This document shows, one piece after another, positions 40,853-50,641 of a DNA stretch of 64,000 bases (position 1 is its first letter; each line of letters begins with the position of its first letter). Origin of the DNA: Actinomycetes bacterium (GTDB taxonomy: Bacteria; Actinomycetota; Acidimicrobiia; Acidimicrobiales; Ilumatobacteraceae); NCBI GenBank assembly GCA_025356335.1, contig JANXUF010000058.1, positions 1 through 64,000 of the forward strand, in the 5' to 3' direction. The notes beneath the pieces were generated by a model, which was not told the DNA's origin, did not search any database, and saw only the letters and a list, made by a program, of their open reading frames with translations. Both the position numbers and the translations under genes were made by a program.

Positions 40853-41112
40853 CGCTGTTCCCCTCCGGAGGCCGAACTGGCACTATCGAGCCGCGCCCGC
40901 CGACGACGATCACGTAGACGTCGTAGACGTCGAACACCAAGGGGGTCGTAATCGATCGCCTCCGGTTGTTCGAGCACGGAGTTGAGTTGCTGATAATACG
41001 CCTGCTCAGCACATTGGAACCGTTCACGGATCAGCGAATCTTTCGGCTGGTCGAATGTCCACCACGATCGCTCGAAATCGAGGATTGCTTTTTCACGCTC
41101 GCTCAATGGCAC
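40849..41112 (-). CDS. DUF3263 family protein
   Basis: PLSEREKAILDFERSWWTFDQPKDSLIRERFQCAEQAYYQQLNSVLEQPEAIDYDPLGVRRLRRLRD; GTG start. Confidence 0.88.
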   Translation of the reverse strand: MPLSEREKAILDFERSWWTFDQPKDSLIRERFQCAEQAYYQQLNSVLEQPEAIDYDPLGVRRLRRLRDRRRRARLDSASSASGGEQR

Positions 41113-41226
41113 CCGTACAGCCTGCCTGGCTGGGGCAGCCGATACAAGCACCCTCACCGCTGCGGTCCTGCGCCGTCCGACGGGACCACCCAGAGAGCAC
41201 TCGGGGAGCAGTAACGTGAACCGCCA

Positions 41227-41853
41227 ATGTCGAGTCAACGGCCCTATTTCATTGGTGTAGCGGGCGGGACGTGCTCCGGCAAGACGACCGTCTCCGAACG
41301 GCTCGCCGATCTGATGGGCGAAGACCACCTCGCGCTGGTCAAACTCGATTCGTATTACTGGGCGCGTGACGACCAGCCGTTCGAAGAACGCGTCAAGGTC
41401 AACTACGACCATCCAGACTCGTTCGACTGGCCGTTGCTTCGTTCGCATCTCGACACACTTCGCTCCGGCGCCAGCGTGCCGATCCCGGTGTACGACTACG
41501 CCAACCACACGCGTTCGTCCGATGTGCGCATCGTCCGGTCGGCGAAAATCGTCGTCGTCGAAGGCATCCTCGTGCTCTACGAGCCGACGATCCGCGACAT
41601 CTGCGATCTGAAGATCTTCATCGACACCGACAGCGACCTGCGCTTCATCCGTCGCTTGACGCGGGATGTCACCGAACGCGGGAGGACGACAGAGAGCATC
41701 ATCGCCCAATACCTCGAAACAGTCCGCCCGAGTCATCAGCAGTTCATCGAACCCAGTAAGCGGAACGCCGACGTCGTCTTTCCGGAGGGCGGGATGAACG
41801 TCCCGGCGATCGACATCCTGCTGGCACGGGTCCGCGAACTCGTCAATCGGTAG
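41227..41853 (+). CDS. udk: Uridine kinase
   Basis: FIGVAGGTCSGKTTVSERL Walker A; KVNYDHPDSFDWPLL; VYDYANHTR; full-length match to family pattern. Confidence 0.93.
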   Translation: MSSQRPYFIGVAGGTCSGKTTVSERLADLMGEDHLALVKLDSYYWARDDQPFEERVKVNYDHPDSFDWPLLRSHLDTLRSGASVPIPVYDYANHTRSSDVRIVRSAKIVVVEGILVLYEPTIRDICDLKIFIDTDSDLRFIRRLTRDVTERGRTTESIIAQYLETVRPSHQQFIEPSKRNADVVFPEGGMNVPAIDILLARVRELVNR

Positions 41854-41939
41854 GCGCTACATCGACCTCCGCGAAGGATCGCCATACCCGAGAGCGGAGC
41901 GGAACTCGCACGGGGGCGATCATCCCGCCGGAAGAGCGA

Positions 41940-42869
41940 TCAGACGGCAATCATCGTCGGCTTCGTGACCTTGGCAGCGACTTCGACGGCAAGCGCGGTG
42001 AAGCGCTGCGCCGCTGGGTGCAACGTACGGCCGCGGCGGCGGATGAGGTCGATGCGGCGGGGGGGCAGCGGCGGGTTCATATCTCTGACGACGACGGACT
42101 GGTCGGACTCGTCGACGGCGAGATACGGCATGACGGCGTGCCCCATTCCTGCTCTGACCATCGCCTGGATCGCCGAGTTGTCGTTCGTGCGAAAGACGTA
42201 GTCCGGCAGCACGCCCATCGCCCGGAGACCGTCCTCGATCAGCGCAGAACATGATCCGACGCCTTCACCGATCAGCGCGGCACCGCTCAACGACTCGGTC
42301 GCGATCGCCGACCGCGGTGCCGGCGCGGCAGACAACACGACGAACGGATCAGAGCACAGATGGATGATGTCGAAGTGATCCGACGGCACGGCCCCGACGA
42401 TGAAGGCAAGATCGAGGTCGCCGCTGTCGACCCCGGCAACGAGGTCCTCGTTGATGTCCGACTCGACCGCTTTGATCAGCACGCCTGGAACTTCAGAGCG
42501 CATGCGCTGGACGATCGTCGGCAGGATGCGCACCGAGACGCTCTGGAACGTGCCGATGACGAGCCGCCCGCTGCCGCCGTGACGCAGACGTTCGAGGTCG
42601 TCCTCGGCCTGGCGGATGCGGCTCAGTACGGCGTTGGCATGATCGAGCAACATGCAGCCCACCGGCGTCAGTTCGACAGGCCGCGGCCCACCAGGACGGT
42701 CGAACACCGACTCCCCGACGACGCGTTCGAGCGCCCCGATCTGCTGGCTGACGGCCGATTGACTGAACCCGAGACGCTGCGCGGCGCGACCGAACGAGCC
42801 TTCCTCGGCGACGGCCTGCAGCGCCTGGAGGTGGCGGATTTCGAGATCGCGGAGGTTCGCTGATGCCAT
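41940..42869 (-). CDS. LysR family transcriptional regulator
   Basis: LEIRHLQALQAVAEEGSFGRAAQRLGFSQSAVSQQIGALERVVGESVFDR. Confidence 0.93.
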   Translation of the reverse strand: MASANLRDLEIRHLQALQAVAEEGSFGRAAQRLGFSQSAVSQQIGALERVVGESVFDRPGGPRPVELTPVGCMLLDHANAVLSRIRQAEDDLERLRHGGSGRLVIGTFQSVSVRILPTIVQRMRSEVPGVLIKAVESDINEDLVAGVDSGDLDLAFIVGAVPSDHFDIIHLCSDPFVVLSAAPAPRSAIATESLSGAALIGEGVGSCSALIEDGLRAMGVLPDYVFRTNDNSAIQAMVRAGMGHAVMPYLAVDESDQSVVVRDMNPPLPPRRIDLIRRRGRTLHPAAQRFTALAVEVAAKVTKPTMIAV

Positions 42870-42950
42870 CTCTCAACTATAAGCCAGAGTGATCATTAGG
42901 GCAAGACATAACCGCTTTTCTTTATGCACCGAACTCCGTACATTGAGTGC

Positions 42951-43193
42951 ATGAACACGCAGCAACTCATCGACATTGAACGGCTCGCCTGGCTGATCGA
43001 GGCTGACGGCGCCGCAGCTCACAACGCAGAAATCGCCGAAGTCGTCTCCATCGCCGAACAGCGAGGACTTCGCCCCTCCGTCATCGCGGTATTGGCCGAC
43101 AGTCACGCGCCCTCGGCTGTCCGTGAACGGGCCTACGGCTACGTGGCCATCCGGCTGGCAAGCAACACCAACCATCTCGCCTTCGCCGCCTGA
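42951..43193 (+). CDS. Small hypothetical protein, divergent from LysR gene
   Basis: 80 aa MNTQQLIDIERLAWLIEADGAAAHNAEIAEVVSIAEQRGLRPSVIAVLAD... Confidence 0.5.
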   Translation: MNTQQLIDIERLAWLIEADGAAAHNAEIAEVVSIAEQRGLRPSVIAVLADSHAPSAVRERAYGYVAIRLASNTNHLAFAA

Positions 43194-43221
43194 GACACGC
43201 GGTCAGCCGAAAGACTCGCCG

Positions 43222-44914
43222 TCAGCCGAGGGCTGCGTGCACGACGGTCAGCACGATCGTCGGCAGGTAGGTCAGGCCACCGACGACGACCACGATGAAC
43301 AGCAGCAGCCAGGTGAATGTGCGGCCGGTGGTGTCGAGTGACGCCTCGGTCGTTGCGAGGAAGGGCTGCCGGCCGAGCGAACCGGCCAGCGCCAGAGCCG
43401 GGATGATCACCAGGAATCGTCCGATCATCATCGCCACACCCAACGAGATCAGGCACCACGAACTGGTCACGGTCAGTCCGCCCATGGCGGACCCGTTGGC
43501 ATTGGTCGCCGAACCGGCGGCGTAGACGATCTCGGTCAAGCCGTGCGCACCCGCCTGGCTGACGGTGTCGCTCGCCACGACGGTCGAGATCGCGGCGACG
43601 CCGAGCACGGCGATCGGAACGACGAGCGTGGCGATCATCACCAGCTTCATCTCCGTCGGGCCCAGTCGCCTGCCGAGATAGATGGGTGTGCGCCCGACCA
43701 TCAGCCCGCCGATGAACGTCGAGAACAGCACGTACAGCAGCATCCCGACGAGTCCGCTGCCGACGCCACCCGGTGACACCTCGCCAAGCAGGATCGGGAC
43801 GAGCGCGCCGGCCTGCCCGGTCGGCGTGTAGCTGCCGACACCGGAGCTGGAAATTCCTGCGGTCGTGCCCATCGATCCGAGCGTCAGCAGTGTCGATCCG
43901 CCGGCACCGAAGCGGACGTCCTTGCCCTCCATGTTGCCACCGGATTGCCCAGCGCCGACCGACTGGTTCACCGACGCCGGCAGCGCGGTGTTCCCGCGGC
44001 TCTCGGCAATCATGCCGAATGTCAGCGGGATGATCCACAGCACGGCCATCACTACCAGCAGCGTCCTTCCCTGGCGCCGATTCTTGACCAGCGCGCCGAA
44101 CATGAACGGCAGAGCGAACGGAATCACGAGACAGAGGAAGATCTGCACGAGGTTGGTGGCGACGTTCGGATTGTCGAACGGGTGCGCCGAGTTGGCGTTG
44201 TAGAAGCCGCCTCCGTTGGTGCCGAGCGTCTTCATCACCACCTGCGTGGCGACGGGTCCGCCAGGCAGCAACTGCGTCGCGCCCTCCAACGTCGTGGCTG
44301 CTCGATAGCCGTGGAGGTTCTGCACTGTTCCCAATCCGACGAGCAGAATCGCCACCGGAACGGCGATCGGCAAGAGCACGCGCAGGATCGAACGGGTGAC
44401 GTCGACCCAGAAGTTCCCGATCGTCCTCCTTCGTCGCCAATGACCGCACGAGCGCAATGGCGACTGCCAACCCGACTGCTGCCGCGAAGAACTGCATCAC
44501 CACGAGTCCGGCCATCTGCGCGAGGTGGCTTGCTGCGGATTCGCCGGCATAGGCCTGCCAGTCCGTTCCGGTGAGGAAGCTTGCAGCCGTGTCGAAGGCG
44601 AGCATCGGACTCATGTTCGGCGCAGCGGTCGGGTTGAACGGCAAACTCCCCTGAGTGCGCAGCAACAGATACAGACCGAGCATCGACAGCAACGACAGCG
44701 CCAACACGCTCGATGCATACGCACCCCACCGCTGGCCCTGGTCCGGCCCGGTCCGCAGCAGGCGCTAGATCCGGGATTCGAGGCGACAGAAGAAGCGATC
44801 ACCTGGTGCCGTGCCCCCGCCGAACACCGCCGCAAGGTACCGCCCGAGTGCCGGACAGACGCAGAGCAGCACACCGATGAGGAGGAGTAGCGACCAGATC
44901 GATACAGATGTCAT
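43222..44914 (-). pseudogene. kdpA: kdpA (potassium-transporting ATPase subunit A) pseudogene: in-frame TAG plus frameshift
   Basis: Pieces MTSVSIWSLLLLIGVLLCVCPALGRYLAAVFGGG...RI*, then LLRTQGSLPFNPTAAPNMSPMLAFDTAASFLTGTDWQAYAGE... (same frame), then IGNFWVDVTRSILRVLLPIAVPVAIL...TLGTNGGGFYNANSAHPFDNP (different frame). Confidence 0.9.
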
Positions 44915-45043
44915 CGCCCTGGCCGCCACGGTTGTTGATCGCTCACACGCCGAGTGTCCGCCGGCATCTGCGCGTCGCTGCGCTCGTTGGCGGAATCTCA
45001 GCGGCCTCGGCCCGTTCCTTGACGCCGATCGATTGGCCGCACC

Positions 45044-46660
45044 GTGGCGCGAATGACGCGAATTGTGCATTTCGGCGACCGTCTCCCCCTACGGTTGGCG
45101 GATGGCCCCCCCGAACGCACTCCCGAACACCCCGCCGCACCATCGCTCGTGAGTTCCCACGTACTGATGGGTTTCTACTTCTTTCCGAGAGGTGGAAGCG
45201 CCCAGGTCACGCGCTACCTGTGCCGTGCGTTCTCTGCCGGCCCACTCCGTTTGACGCTGTTCGCCGGCTCGATCGGCGCAACCACCGAGAACTCGAACGC
45301 CCATCGGTTCTTCACCGGGATCCGCTGCGAATCACTCGATTATTCGCCGGCCCGAACGCTGTGGGCAGGCGGTGGAGACCCGATGGATGCCCCCGTGCCG
45401 ATGCATGCGTCCTACGAAGCCAAACACGGCGTCCCCGATCGAATCTTCTTCGCTCTCGACGACTCGGCCTTCGATCAGCAGGTCGCCAGTTGGACTCGCT
45501 TTCTGGCAGCGGATGGCGCTGATGGCCCGTCCCGACCGACCGTGGTGCACCTCCATCACCTGACGCCGATCCATGATGCCGTCCGACGATTGTGGCCAGA
45601 CGTCCCGATCATCACCCACCTCCACGGTCCCGAGCTGAAAATGCTGGCGTCCGTACATGACCGCACGGACGCCGAACTGTCCGTCGGTTGGACGGCGGAA
45701 TGGGTCGACAGGATGCGCAGATGGGCAAGCGACTCAGCGCGGCTGGTGGTCGTCTCCGCACAGGACGAGAAACTCGTGCAGTCGCTCCTGCCGGTCGATG
45801 CCACAGAGGTCGTCACGATCGCCAACGGCGTCGACACGGAGGTCTTCTCACCGAAACAGCGCACGCTCGCCGAACGCATGGCGAAGTGGCAGCACTGGCT
45901 CGTCGACGATCCACGTGGTTGGCGTCCCGGGCAGGCGGAGGGATCGATCTCCTACCGTCCAGACGAGCTGTCCGGATTTGTCGGCACCGACGGCGTAGCG
46001 GTGCCGATCGTATTGTTCGCCGGTCGATTCCTCCGTTTCAAACGGGTGCAGTTGTTGATCGAAGCCCACCACGCGCTCCAGTCGTCGGGGGGCCATTCCT
46101 CCGTACTGGTCATCGTCGGCGGCTTCCCCGGCGAATGGGAGGGCGAGCATCCCTTCGAGACCGTCGGGCGCCTTGGAGCCCTCAACGTGTTCTTCGCCGG
46201 ATGGCGAAACCACGACGAACTCTCCGACATCCTCACCTGTAGCGACGTCTTCGCAGCACCGTCCGTCGACGAACCGTTCGGTCTCGTCTACCTCGAAGCA
46301 ATGGCATCGGGACTGCCGCCGATCGCCACGACAACCGGCGGTCCTCCGACATTCATCAACGTGGACTGCCGGCATCCGACAGGGTGGCTCGTTCCACCGG
46401 ACGATCTGACGGCAACGACGCAGGCCCTCGCCGAAGCCGTGTCCCATCCGGCCGAGCGGACCACGCGGGGGCGACGCGCGGCGACATTCGTGCGGAGCCA
46501 GTATTCGTGGGCACTGTCGGCTGACGCCTTCGAATCGCTGTACGCCGAGGTTGTCGACGAGCGAGCCGACCTCATCCGTGGGCGTGGCTCATCCTACGGT
46601 CCCGAACCGCTCAGACCGTTCTCGGACGGCCGATCAGCGGCGTCGAGAACGACTGGATGA
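45044..46660 (+). CDS. Glycosyltransferase, GT4-like (group 1)
   Basis: VVTIANGVDTEVFSPK, RFLRFKRVQLLIEAH, DVFAAPSVDEPFGLVYLEAMASGLPPIATTTGG; start uncertain. Confidence 0.85.
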   Translation: MARMTRIVHFGDRLPLRLADGPPERTPEHPAAPSLVSSHVLMGFYFFPRGGSAQVTRYLCRAFSAGPLRLTLFAGSIGATTENSNAHRFFTGIRCESLDYSPARTLWAGGGDPMDAPVPMHASYEAKHGVPDRIFFALDDSAFDQQVASWTRFLAADGADGPSRPTVVHLHHLTPIHDAVRRLWPDVPIITHLHGPELKMLASVHDRTDAELSVGWTAEWVDRMRRWASDSARLVVVSAQDEKLVQSLLPVDATEVVTIANGVDTEVFSPKQRTLAERMAKWQHWLVDDPRGWRPGQAEGSISYRPDELSGFVGTDGVAVPIVLFAGRFLRFKRVQLLIEAHHALQSSGGHSSVLVIVGGFPGEWEGEHPFETVGRLGALNVFFAGWRNHDELSDILTCSDVFAAPSVDEPFGLVYLEAMASGLPPIATTTGGPPTFINVDCRHPTGWLVPPDDLTATTQALAEAVSHPAERTTRGRRAATFVRSQYSWALSADAFESLYAEVVDERADLIRGRGSSYGPEPLRPFSDGRSAASRTTG

Positions 46661-47603
46661 CGCCGGCACCGTCGTCCGGGAGCAGGTGCAACATCAACTC
46701 GTCACCGACGACTTCCGACCACAGCGGGTTCTGCGTTGCCGCTCGGCCGGACAGCGCAGAGTAGTACGGGAACGGGACTTCGCGCTCGATGACGAGATCG
46801 TCGACGTTCAACAAGCCGAGGCCGCCGAGCCAGCCCGGTCCGTTCGCCAGCTGTACCTCGGCGACGCCGCCGCACAACATGCGACCACCGCCAAGCCATT
46901 GGCAATCCTGGTGATCGACGAAGAACGCCGGATTCGTGTGTGCGGCAAGCAGACGTCCCTCGACAGACCATCGGTAGAAACGCCGGGATCCCCACGACCA
47001 CCCGACCAGGTCTCCGCCGACGCCGCAACGGGCGATGGCACCGACATGATCGTCGACGGCGAAGATCTTCTCTGGCGTCGAACCCGGCTCCATCCGATAG
47101 ACGTGCGTCGTCGAATCAGGTCGATACTCCGCTGACGGCACCCACATCGCAGAGCCGTCGAAGTCGATGCCGCCAGGGTGATAGCACTGCTCGTCGCCGA
47201 TCGCGACCCGATGCAGGAGCGCACCATCACCGTCGACGGCCATCACGTACCCTTTGCGGGCAGCGATGTCGACGGTCGAGATCCACCACGTGGAGCCGAT
47301 CCTCACCATGCCCTGCGGATGGTGGGAGTCGAATTTCAGCGCCACTTCGTCGACGAGTGTCCACGGTGTCGATCGGGTCGACAGGGCGATCGTCTGGGCA
47401 ATGACTGCGCCGGCATCCGTTGCCGCCTGGGCTTCGATGCGCGTGTCGGAGCGGATACTGCTGCGCGTGTCGGTACGCATGTCCATCGGGGCCTCGGTGC
47501 GTGTGTCGTTGTACAACATGCAGCACGCAGTATGGCGGACGGAAGTGAACGGCGGATTGATACCGGACCACGTCGCGCCCCGTTTCCGGTGAACATCCGG
47601 CAC
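46611..47603 (-). CDS. DUF6454-like beta-propeller-type protein
   Basis: KFDSHHPQGMVRIGSTWWISTVDIAARKGYVMAVDGDGALLHRVAIGDEQCYHPGGIDFDG; 3' end overlaps the convergent glycosyltransferase; start probably internal to the listed ORF. Confidence 0.65.
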   Translation of the reverse strand: MPDVHRKRGATWSGINPPFTSVRHTACCMLYNDTRTEAPMDMRTDTRSSIRSDTRIEAQAATDAGAVIAQTIALSTRSTPWTLVDEVALKFDSHHPQGMVRIGSTWWISTVDIAARKGYVMAVDGDGALLHRVAIGDEQCYHPGGIDFDGSAMWVPSAEYRPDSTTHVYRMEPGSTPEKIFAVDDHVGAIARCGVGGDLVGWSWGSRRFYRWSVEGRLLAAHTNPAFFVDHQDCQWLGGGRMLCGGVAEVQLANGPGWLGGLGLLNVDDLVIEREVPFPYYSALSGRAATQNPLWSEVVGDELMLHLLPDDGAGVIQSFSTPLIGRPRTV

Positions 47604-47673
47604 ATCAACAGGCTGGCTTCAGCTGAGCAGCGCAGCGACGTCACCATTCGCTCGAAATCGCCGATTGCAGGCG

Positions 47674-48534
47674 CTACTGCAGACCCTTCGCCGTCGGTCC
47701 GGCACCGGCGAGAAACGATTCCATGACGTCGACGAAACGGGCCGGGTCACTGACGTGCGGGAAATGGCCTGCGTGTTCGAACAGTTCCAACCGGCCGCCC
47801 GGCAGCGCTTCGTGGGCGCGGATTGCATGCCAGACCGGGATGATCCGGTCGTCGGTTCCCCAGACGATCAGGCTCGGAATGTGGCCGATGATCGTCAGGC
47901 GATCACTCGCACTGACCCGCTGGCCGTGGCGGTCCATCACCGCTCGGACGGTCTGCACGAATGCCTTCCGGGGTTCGGACTCGGCGAGCGAAGCGTAGCT
48001 GCGGGCGGATTCGACGATGTCACCCGGCGGAGTGACGCCGATGCGCGACGCCAGACGACCGACTGCACCGGCGGCATCGATGACCCGCTGATGAGCGATG
48101 ATCCCGAGCACGAGTTCCGCACCCGGCAGCGTGGCAGCACGCAACGCCACGTTGACCTCGCTCCCGAGGCCGCCGCTCGACACCAGGACAAGGCGCTCAC
48201 AGTGCCCCGGAAACTGATAGGCGAACTGCATCGCGACTCCGCCGCCGAACGAATGTCCGACCACCGTCGCCGAGGTGTGCCCGAGGGTGTCCAACAGGTC
48301 TCGAAGTCCGCTCGCATAGGCCCCGAGTGAATAGTCGCCGTTCGACGATTCCGACGCACCGTGACCGGGCAGGTCCGGGATCACTACCGTGTGGTGCTCT
48401 GCCAGATCGTCGGCGACGGCGTCCCAGGTATGCATCGTGCCGGCGATTCCGTGCACGAGCAGGATCACCGGACCGCTCCCGAGTTGCCTGACGGCGACGG
48501 CGCGGCCGTGGATCGTGATCGCTTCGACGGCCAT
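47674..48534 (-). CDS. Alpha/beta hydrolase
   Basis: VILLVHGIAGTMHTWDAV...VVGHSFGGGVAMQFA...IVWGTDDRIIPVWHA...HAGHFPHVSDP. Confidence 0.9.
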   Translation of the reverse strand: MAVEAITIHGRAVAVRQLGSGPVILLVHGIAGTMHTWDAVADDLAEHHTVVIPDLPGHGASESSNGDYSLGAYASGLRDLLDTLGHTSATVVGHSFGGGVAMQFAYQFPGHCERLVLVSSGGLGSEVNVALRAATLPGAELVLGIIAHQRVIDAAGAVGRLASRIGVTPPGDIVESARSYASLAESEPRKAFVQTVRAVMDRHGQRVSASDRLTIIGHIPSLIVWGTDDRIIPVWHAIRAHEALPGGRLELFEHAGHFPHVSDPARFVDVMESFLAGAGPTAKGLQ

Positions 48535-48552
48535 ACTCCCCACCCTAACATT

Positions 48553-48594
48553 GACAGCGATTACTGTCAACATTTTCCGACAGTAATCGCTGTC
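48553..48594. promoter_or_regulatory. 16-bp perfect inverted repeat made of two palindromic operator-like sites
   Basis: GACAGCGATTACTGTC (48553-48568), 10-nt spacer, GACAGTAATCGCTGTC (48579-48594); located between divergent genes. Confidence 0.85.
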
Positions 48595-48686
48595 GTGGTT
48601 GCACGACGACGCTCCGAACACGTCATGCACCGCATAGCGACCCGATGGACGTAAGTTGCAAGCCGGACAGAGGTTGAAAGGCCACC

Positions 48687-49343
48687 ATGTGTTTTTCTCC
48701 TCAGGCTGATCTGATCGGTGGCACCGTCGTCGCCGTACTCGGTGTCGATGCGCTACGCCACGTTCAGTTCCGGCGAGACATCCCGATCGCCTCACTGCCG
48801 TTGATCCTCGGAGCCCACCAACTGGTGGAGACGTTCGTGTGGTTGGGGCTCCAGGGCCACGTCTCGCACATGCTCGGTGACGCGGCCAAGTGGGTCTATC
48901 TCGCTGTCGCCTTCGTGTTGTTGCCGATCCTTGTCCCGGTGGCTGTCGTCTCGATCGAGCAGGACCGAGGGCGGAAACGGCTGATGATCCCATTCGCCGT
49001 CCTTGGTGCTGTCGTCTCGGTGACTTTGGCGCTGGCGATGGCCGACGGACCGGTCACGGCGAAGTTGTCGGGCCTGCACATCGCCTACGGCATCGGTCTC
49101 AGATACGGATGGTTGATCGTCGGCCTCTACGTCGTGGCGACGTGCGGTTCACTGCTGATGTCGTCACACCAGGAGATCGTCATCTTCGGCATCGTCAACC
49201 TGTGCGTCGTGGTTCTGCTCGCCTGGTTCCAGAAGAACGGCTTCGCCTCACTGTGGTGCGGATGGGCTGCACTCGCCAGCGTCGCCATCGCCATGCACCT
49301 GCGCTACGAAGGGTCGATCGCCGTCCCGACAGCCACCGCCTGA
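48687..49343 (+). CDS. DUF6629-like integral membrane protein
   Basis: MCFSPQADLIGGTVVAVLGVDALRHV...; seven hydrophobic segments. Confidence 0.75.
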   Translation: MCFSPQADLIGGTVVAVLGVDALRHVQFRRDIPIASLPLILGAHQLVETFVWLGLQGHVSHMLGDAAKWVYLAVAFVLLPILVPVAVVSIEQDRGRKRLMIPFAVLGAVVSVTLALAMADGPVTAKLSGLHIAYGIGLRYGWLIVGLYVVATCGSLLMSSHQEIVIFGIVNLCVVVLLAWFQKNGFASLWCGWAALASVAIAMHLRYEGSIAVPTATA

Positions 49344-49411
49344 CCTCGCCCTACGTCATTCGCTCACTGACCCATTGCTCGGAAGTCCGACACTCCACGA
49401 GGAGCCAACCC

Positions 49412-50209
49412 ATGATGATCTCGAAGGAACGCTACGCATCGAAGGTCGCTGTCGTCACCGGCGCCGCCTCCGGCATCGGCCAGGGCACGGCACGCCGATT
49501 GGTCGCAGAAGGAGCCTCCGTCGTCGGTGGCGATATCGACGAGCGTGGGCTCTCGACGCTCGCCGAGGAATTGGGCGAGCGGTTCATCGCGCTGCGATGC
49601 GACGTCACGGTCGAAGCGGATGTCGAACGGCTGATCACCACCGCCGTCGAGTCGTTCGGCGCTCTGCACGCGGCGTTTTTCGTCGCCGGCGCGACGCGGG
49701 TCAGCCTGATCACCGACATGAGCGAGGCCGATTGGGACTTCACGATCGACCTGTGCCTCAAGGGCGTGTTCTTCGGGGTCAAACATGCCGGGCGGCAGAT
49801 GATCGCCCAGGGCGGAGGCGGGGCGATCGTCAACGTCGCCTCGTTGAACTCGAGGGTCCCGATGTTCTTCAATGCCGCTTACTCGTCCGCCAAGGCCGGC
49901 GTGGTGATGCTCAGCCAGTCCGGCGCACTCGAACTGGGACCGTTCGGCATCCGCGTTTGCGCTGTGTCGCCAGGACTGACCGACACGCCGCTCGTCGGTC
50001 CGATGCTGTCGGTACCGGCGATCAAGGAGGCGTTCATGGACCGCATCCCGCTGCGGCGGGCGGCGACCCCTGACGACATCGCCAGCGCTGCGCTGTACCT
50101 CGCGAGTGACGATGCGTCCTACATCACCGGCGTCAATCTGTTCGTCGACGGAGGCTGGGAGCAGACCGCCTACCCAGACCTGCGTCCCTTCCTCGCACCG
50201 CCCGACTGA
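49412..50209 (+). CDS. SDR family oxidoreductase
   Basis: VAVVTGAASGIGQGTARRL; NVASLNS...AAYSSAKAG; VNLFVDGGW. Confidence 0.93.
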   Translation: MMISKERYASKVAVVTGAASGIGQGTARRLVAEGASVVGGDIDERGLSTLAEELGERFIALRCDVTVEADVERLITTAVESFGALHAAFFVAGATRVSLITDMSEADWDFTIDLCLKGVFFGVKHAGRQMIAQGGGGAIVNVASLNSRVPMFFNAAYSSAKAGVVMLSQSGALELGPFGIRVCAVSPGLTDTPLVGPMLSVPAIKEAFMDRIPLRRAATPDDIASAALYLASDDASYITGVNLFVDGGWEQTAYPDLRPFLAPPD

Positions 50210-50641
50210 TGCGCAGCTCGAGCTCGTAGCACTGACCGACGAACGACTCGTGCTCCTCAGCGGCGTACCCTTCGCAGCGTCGGTCCTCGACGCCGACGGG
50301 CACCACGACGAGGCGCGGGAACTCATCTCCGGGGCTGCACCGACGTACTGCGCGCTCACCGACCCTCGCTACATCTCGATCAGCAATTCCGATCCGGCAC
50401 TCTTCGAGTACGCCCTCGAACACGCCGTCGGTCCGCTGCTCAGCGCCGAGCAGTTGTCTACCCTGGCTGAGCGGACGACGGAACTGTTGACCAGAACCGC
50501 GTCTACAATCGCGACGACACAACCGACCACTGCTCCAGCGCGACTCGCTCGGAGCGGCCCGCCTCGACGGTGATGTGCGTCGCGTGTGACACTTTCGACG
50601 GGGATGACGACATCCATTCGTCGCATCGAGAAGGGGAACGA

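Noticed and set aside
37278-44914. Amber (TAG) recoding suggested by two in-frame TAG codons in ATP-grasp and kdpA
   Set aside because: TAG is used as a normal terminal stop elsewhere here (e.g. udk at 41851-41853) and kdpA also has a frameshift, so decay or sequencing error is simpler.
47440-47520. Repeat-like GTGTCGGTACGCATGTC region at the DUF6454-like N-terminus
   Set aside because: Short degenerate Arg/Thr/Asp-rich coding repeat, probably upstream of the true start; no functional signal evident.
50106-50573. ORF between SDR and BVMO-esterase genes
   Set aside because: Part (from ~50206) may encode a small protein (AQLELVALTDERLVLLSGVPFAASVLDADG...), but no start, motif or ribosome site was convincing enough to list as a feature.
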